NCBI GenBank assembly: GCA_030599515.1 | Contig: JAUVNV010000171.1 | Span: forward strand, 1 to 5,841 | Reading direction: 5' to 3' | Source: Acidimicrobiia bacterium | GTDB lineage: Bacteria > Actinomycetota > Acidimicrobiia > Spongiisociales > UBA5794 | Length of the DNA: 5,841 nt | Part shown: positions 5,421 to 5,841 of the stretch, piece after piece | Layout: the number at the start of each line of letters is the position of its first letter | Numbering within the stretch: the first letter of the stretch is position 1 | The notes under the pieces: generated by a model | The model's database searches: none | What the model saw: the letters and a program-made list of their open reading frames with translations, nothing else | What the model was told of the DNA's origin: nothing | Position numbers and translations under genes: made by a program

Positions 5421-5841
5421 ATGACCGAGCCCGTGACTGCAGACGAGGCCGACGTCGTCCAGAGGCTCCCGGCGCTCGACCGTTACCTGCCGGTCTGGAT
5501 CCTCCTCGCCATGGCCGTCGGGCTCCTGCTTGGGAGGAGCTTTCCGGGACTGAACGACTCGCTCGACACGATCAAGATCGACACGGTGTCGCTCCCCATC
5601 GCCCTGGGTCTTCTGGCGATGATGTATCCGGTGCTCGCCAAGGTGAAGTACTCGAAGATCGGCGAGGTCACCGCCGATCGCAGGCTGATGGGGACGTCGC
5701 TGGTTCTCAATTGGATCGTCGGCCCTGCGGTCATGTTCGCGCTCGCCTGGATCTTGCTTCCCGACCTCCCCGCGTACCGCACCGGTCTGATCATCGTCGG
5801 CCTCGCCCGATGTATCGCGATGGTTCTCATCTGGAACGACC
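5421..5841 (+). CDS. acr3: Acr3-family arsenite efflux permease, N-terminal part (3' truncated by window edge)
   Basis: The frame is open from ATG 5421 to the window end: 140 residues of a protein usually about 350-400 long. It is the start of a bile-acid/arsenite-type (BART) carrier that exports As(III) from the cytoplasm. After a 20-residue polar tail come LDRYLPVWILLAMAVGLLLG (TM1), SLPIALGLLAMMYPVLAKVKYSKI (TM2 and loop), GTSLVLNWIVGPAVMFALAWILLP (TM3) and GLIIVGLARCIAMVLIWND (TM4). The last holds the Cys (C131) that is conserved and functionally needed in Acr3 proteins. It starts one base after the thioredoxin stop codon and has no clear ribosome site, so it probably depends on translational coupling. 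GTG 5433 is a possible later start. Confidence 0.95.
   Translation, partial: MTEPVTADEADVVQRLPALDRYLPVWILLAMAVGLLLGRSFPGLNDSLDTIKIDTVSLPIALGLLAMMYPVLAKVKYSKIGEVTADRRLMGTSLVLNWIVGPAVMFALAWILLPDLPAYRTGLIIVGLARCIAMVLIWND

Noticed and set aside
5483..5830. A 115-codon open frame on the - strand
   Set aside because: It is antisense to the Acr3 gene, whose + strand frame contains strongly conserved family motifs.
1..5841. tRNA, rRNA, CRISPR array, insertion sequence or phage elements
   Set aside because: No regularly spaced repeats, transposase-like products, terminal inverted repeats or tRNA-like folds were seen; spacers between genes are at most about 210 bases.

Overview
The window is high-GC, tightly packed DNA with all genes on the + strand. 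Gene style suggests an actinobacterium: GC-rich codons, GTG starts, an MmpL-type RND transporter, and regulator genes that look leaderless. This is inferred from sequence style only; no marker gene fixes the lineage.

Layout: (1) 1-861 is the C-terminal part of an MMPL/RND membrane transporter whose 5' end lies outside the window. (2) 862-1071 is a spacer holding a GC-rich hairpin. (3) 1072-2298 is a 12-TM major facilitator of the YcaD-like type. (4) 2299-2419 holds another GC-rich inverted repeat and then an AT-rich operator/promoter made of three half-sites. (5) 2420-2827 is a CadC/SmtB/CzrA-type ArsR-family metal sensor, overlapping by 4 bases (6) a cation diffusion facilitator at 2824-3735. 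(7) 3736-3837 is a control region with a consensus TTGACA -35 box and two near-identical 20-bp operator copies 55 bp apart. (8) 3811-4110 is a second ArsR-family repressor with a CxC motif. It overlaps (9) an ArsP-like permease (4107-5162), followed by (10) an 80-residue CxxC thioredoxin-like protein (5177-5419) and (11) the N-terminal 140 residues of an Acr3 arsenite efflux permease, running off the right edge.

The right-hand 3.4 kb is therefore two adjacent metal/metalloid resistance operons. The first is a divalent-metal sensor with its exporter (probably Zn/Cd/Co). The second is an arsenic operon: repressor, organoarsenical-type permease, small redox protein, arsenite exporter. An arsenate reductase or methyltransferase may follow outside the window, but none is visible. 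The two operons carry different operators, so they are probably induced separately. The MMPL and MFS genes on the left have no clear functional link, apart from one TTCAAGAA match next to the MFS start.

The families are known. The points worth a second look are in the control regions and the metal-site residues: the paired ars operators with compensating base changes, the three-half-site operator over the sensor's own start codon, the apparently leaderless regulator mRNAs, the sensor carrying ligands of both the CadC and CzrA sites, and a CDF with Glu where the second membrane His is usually found.
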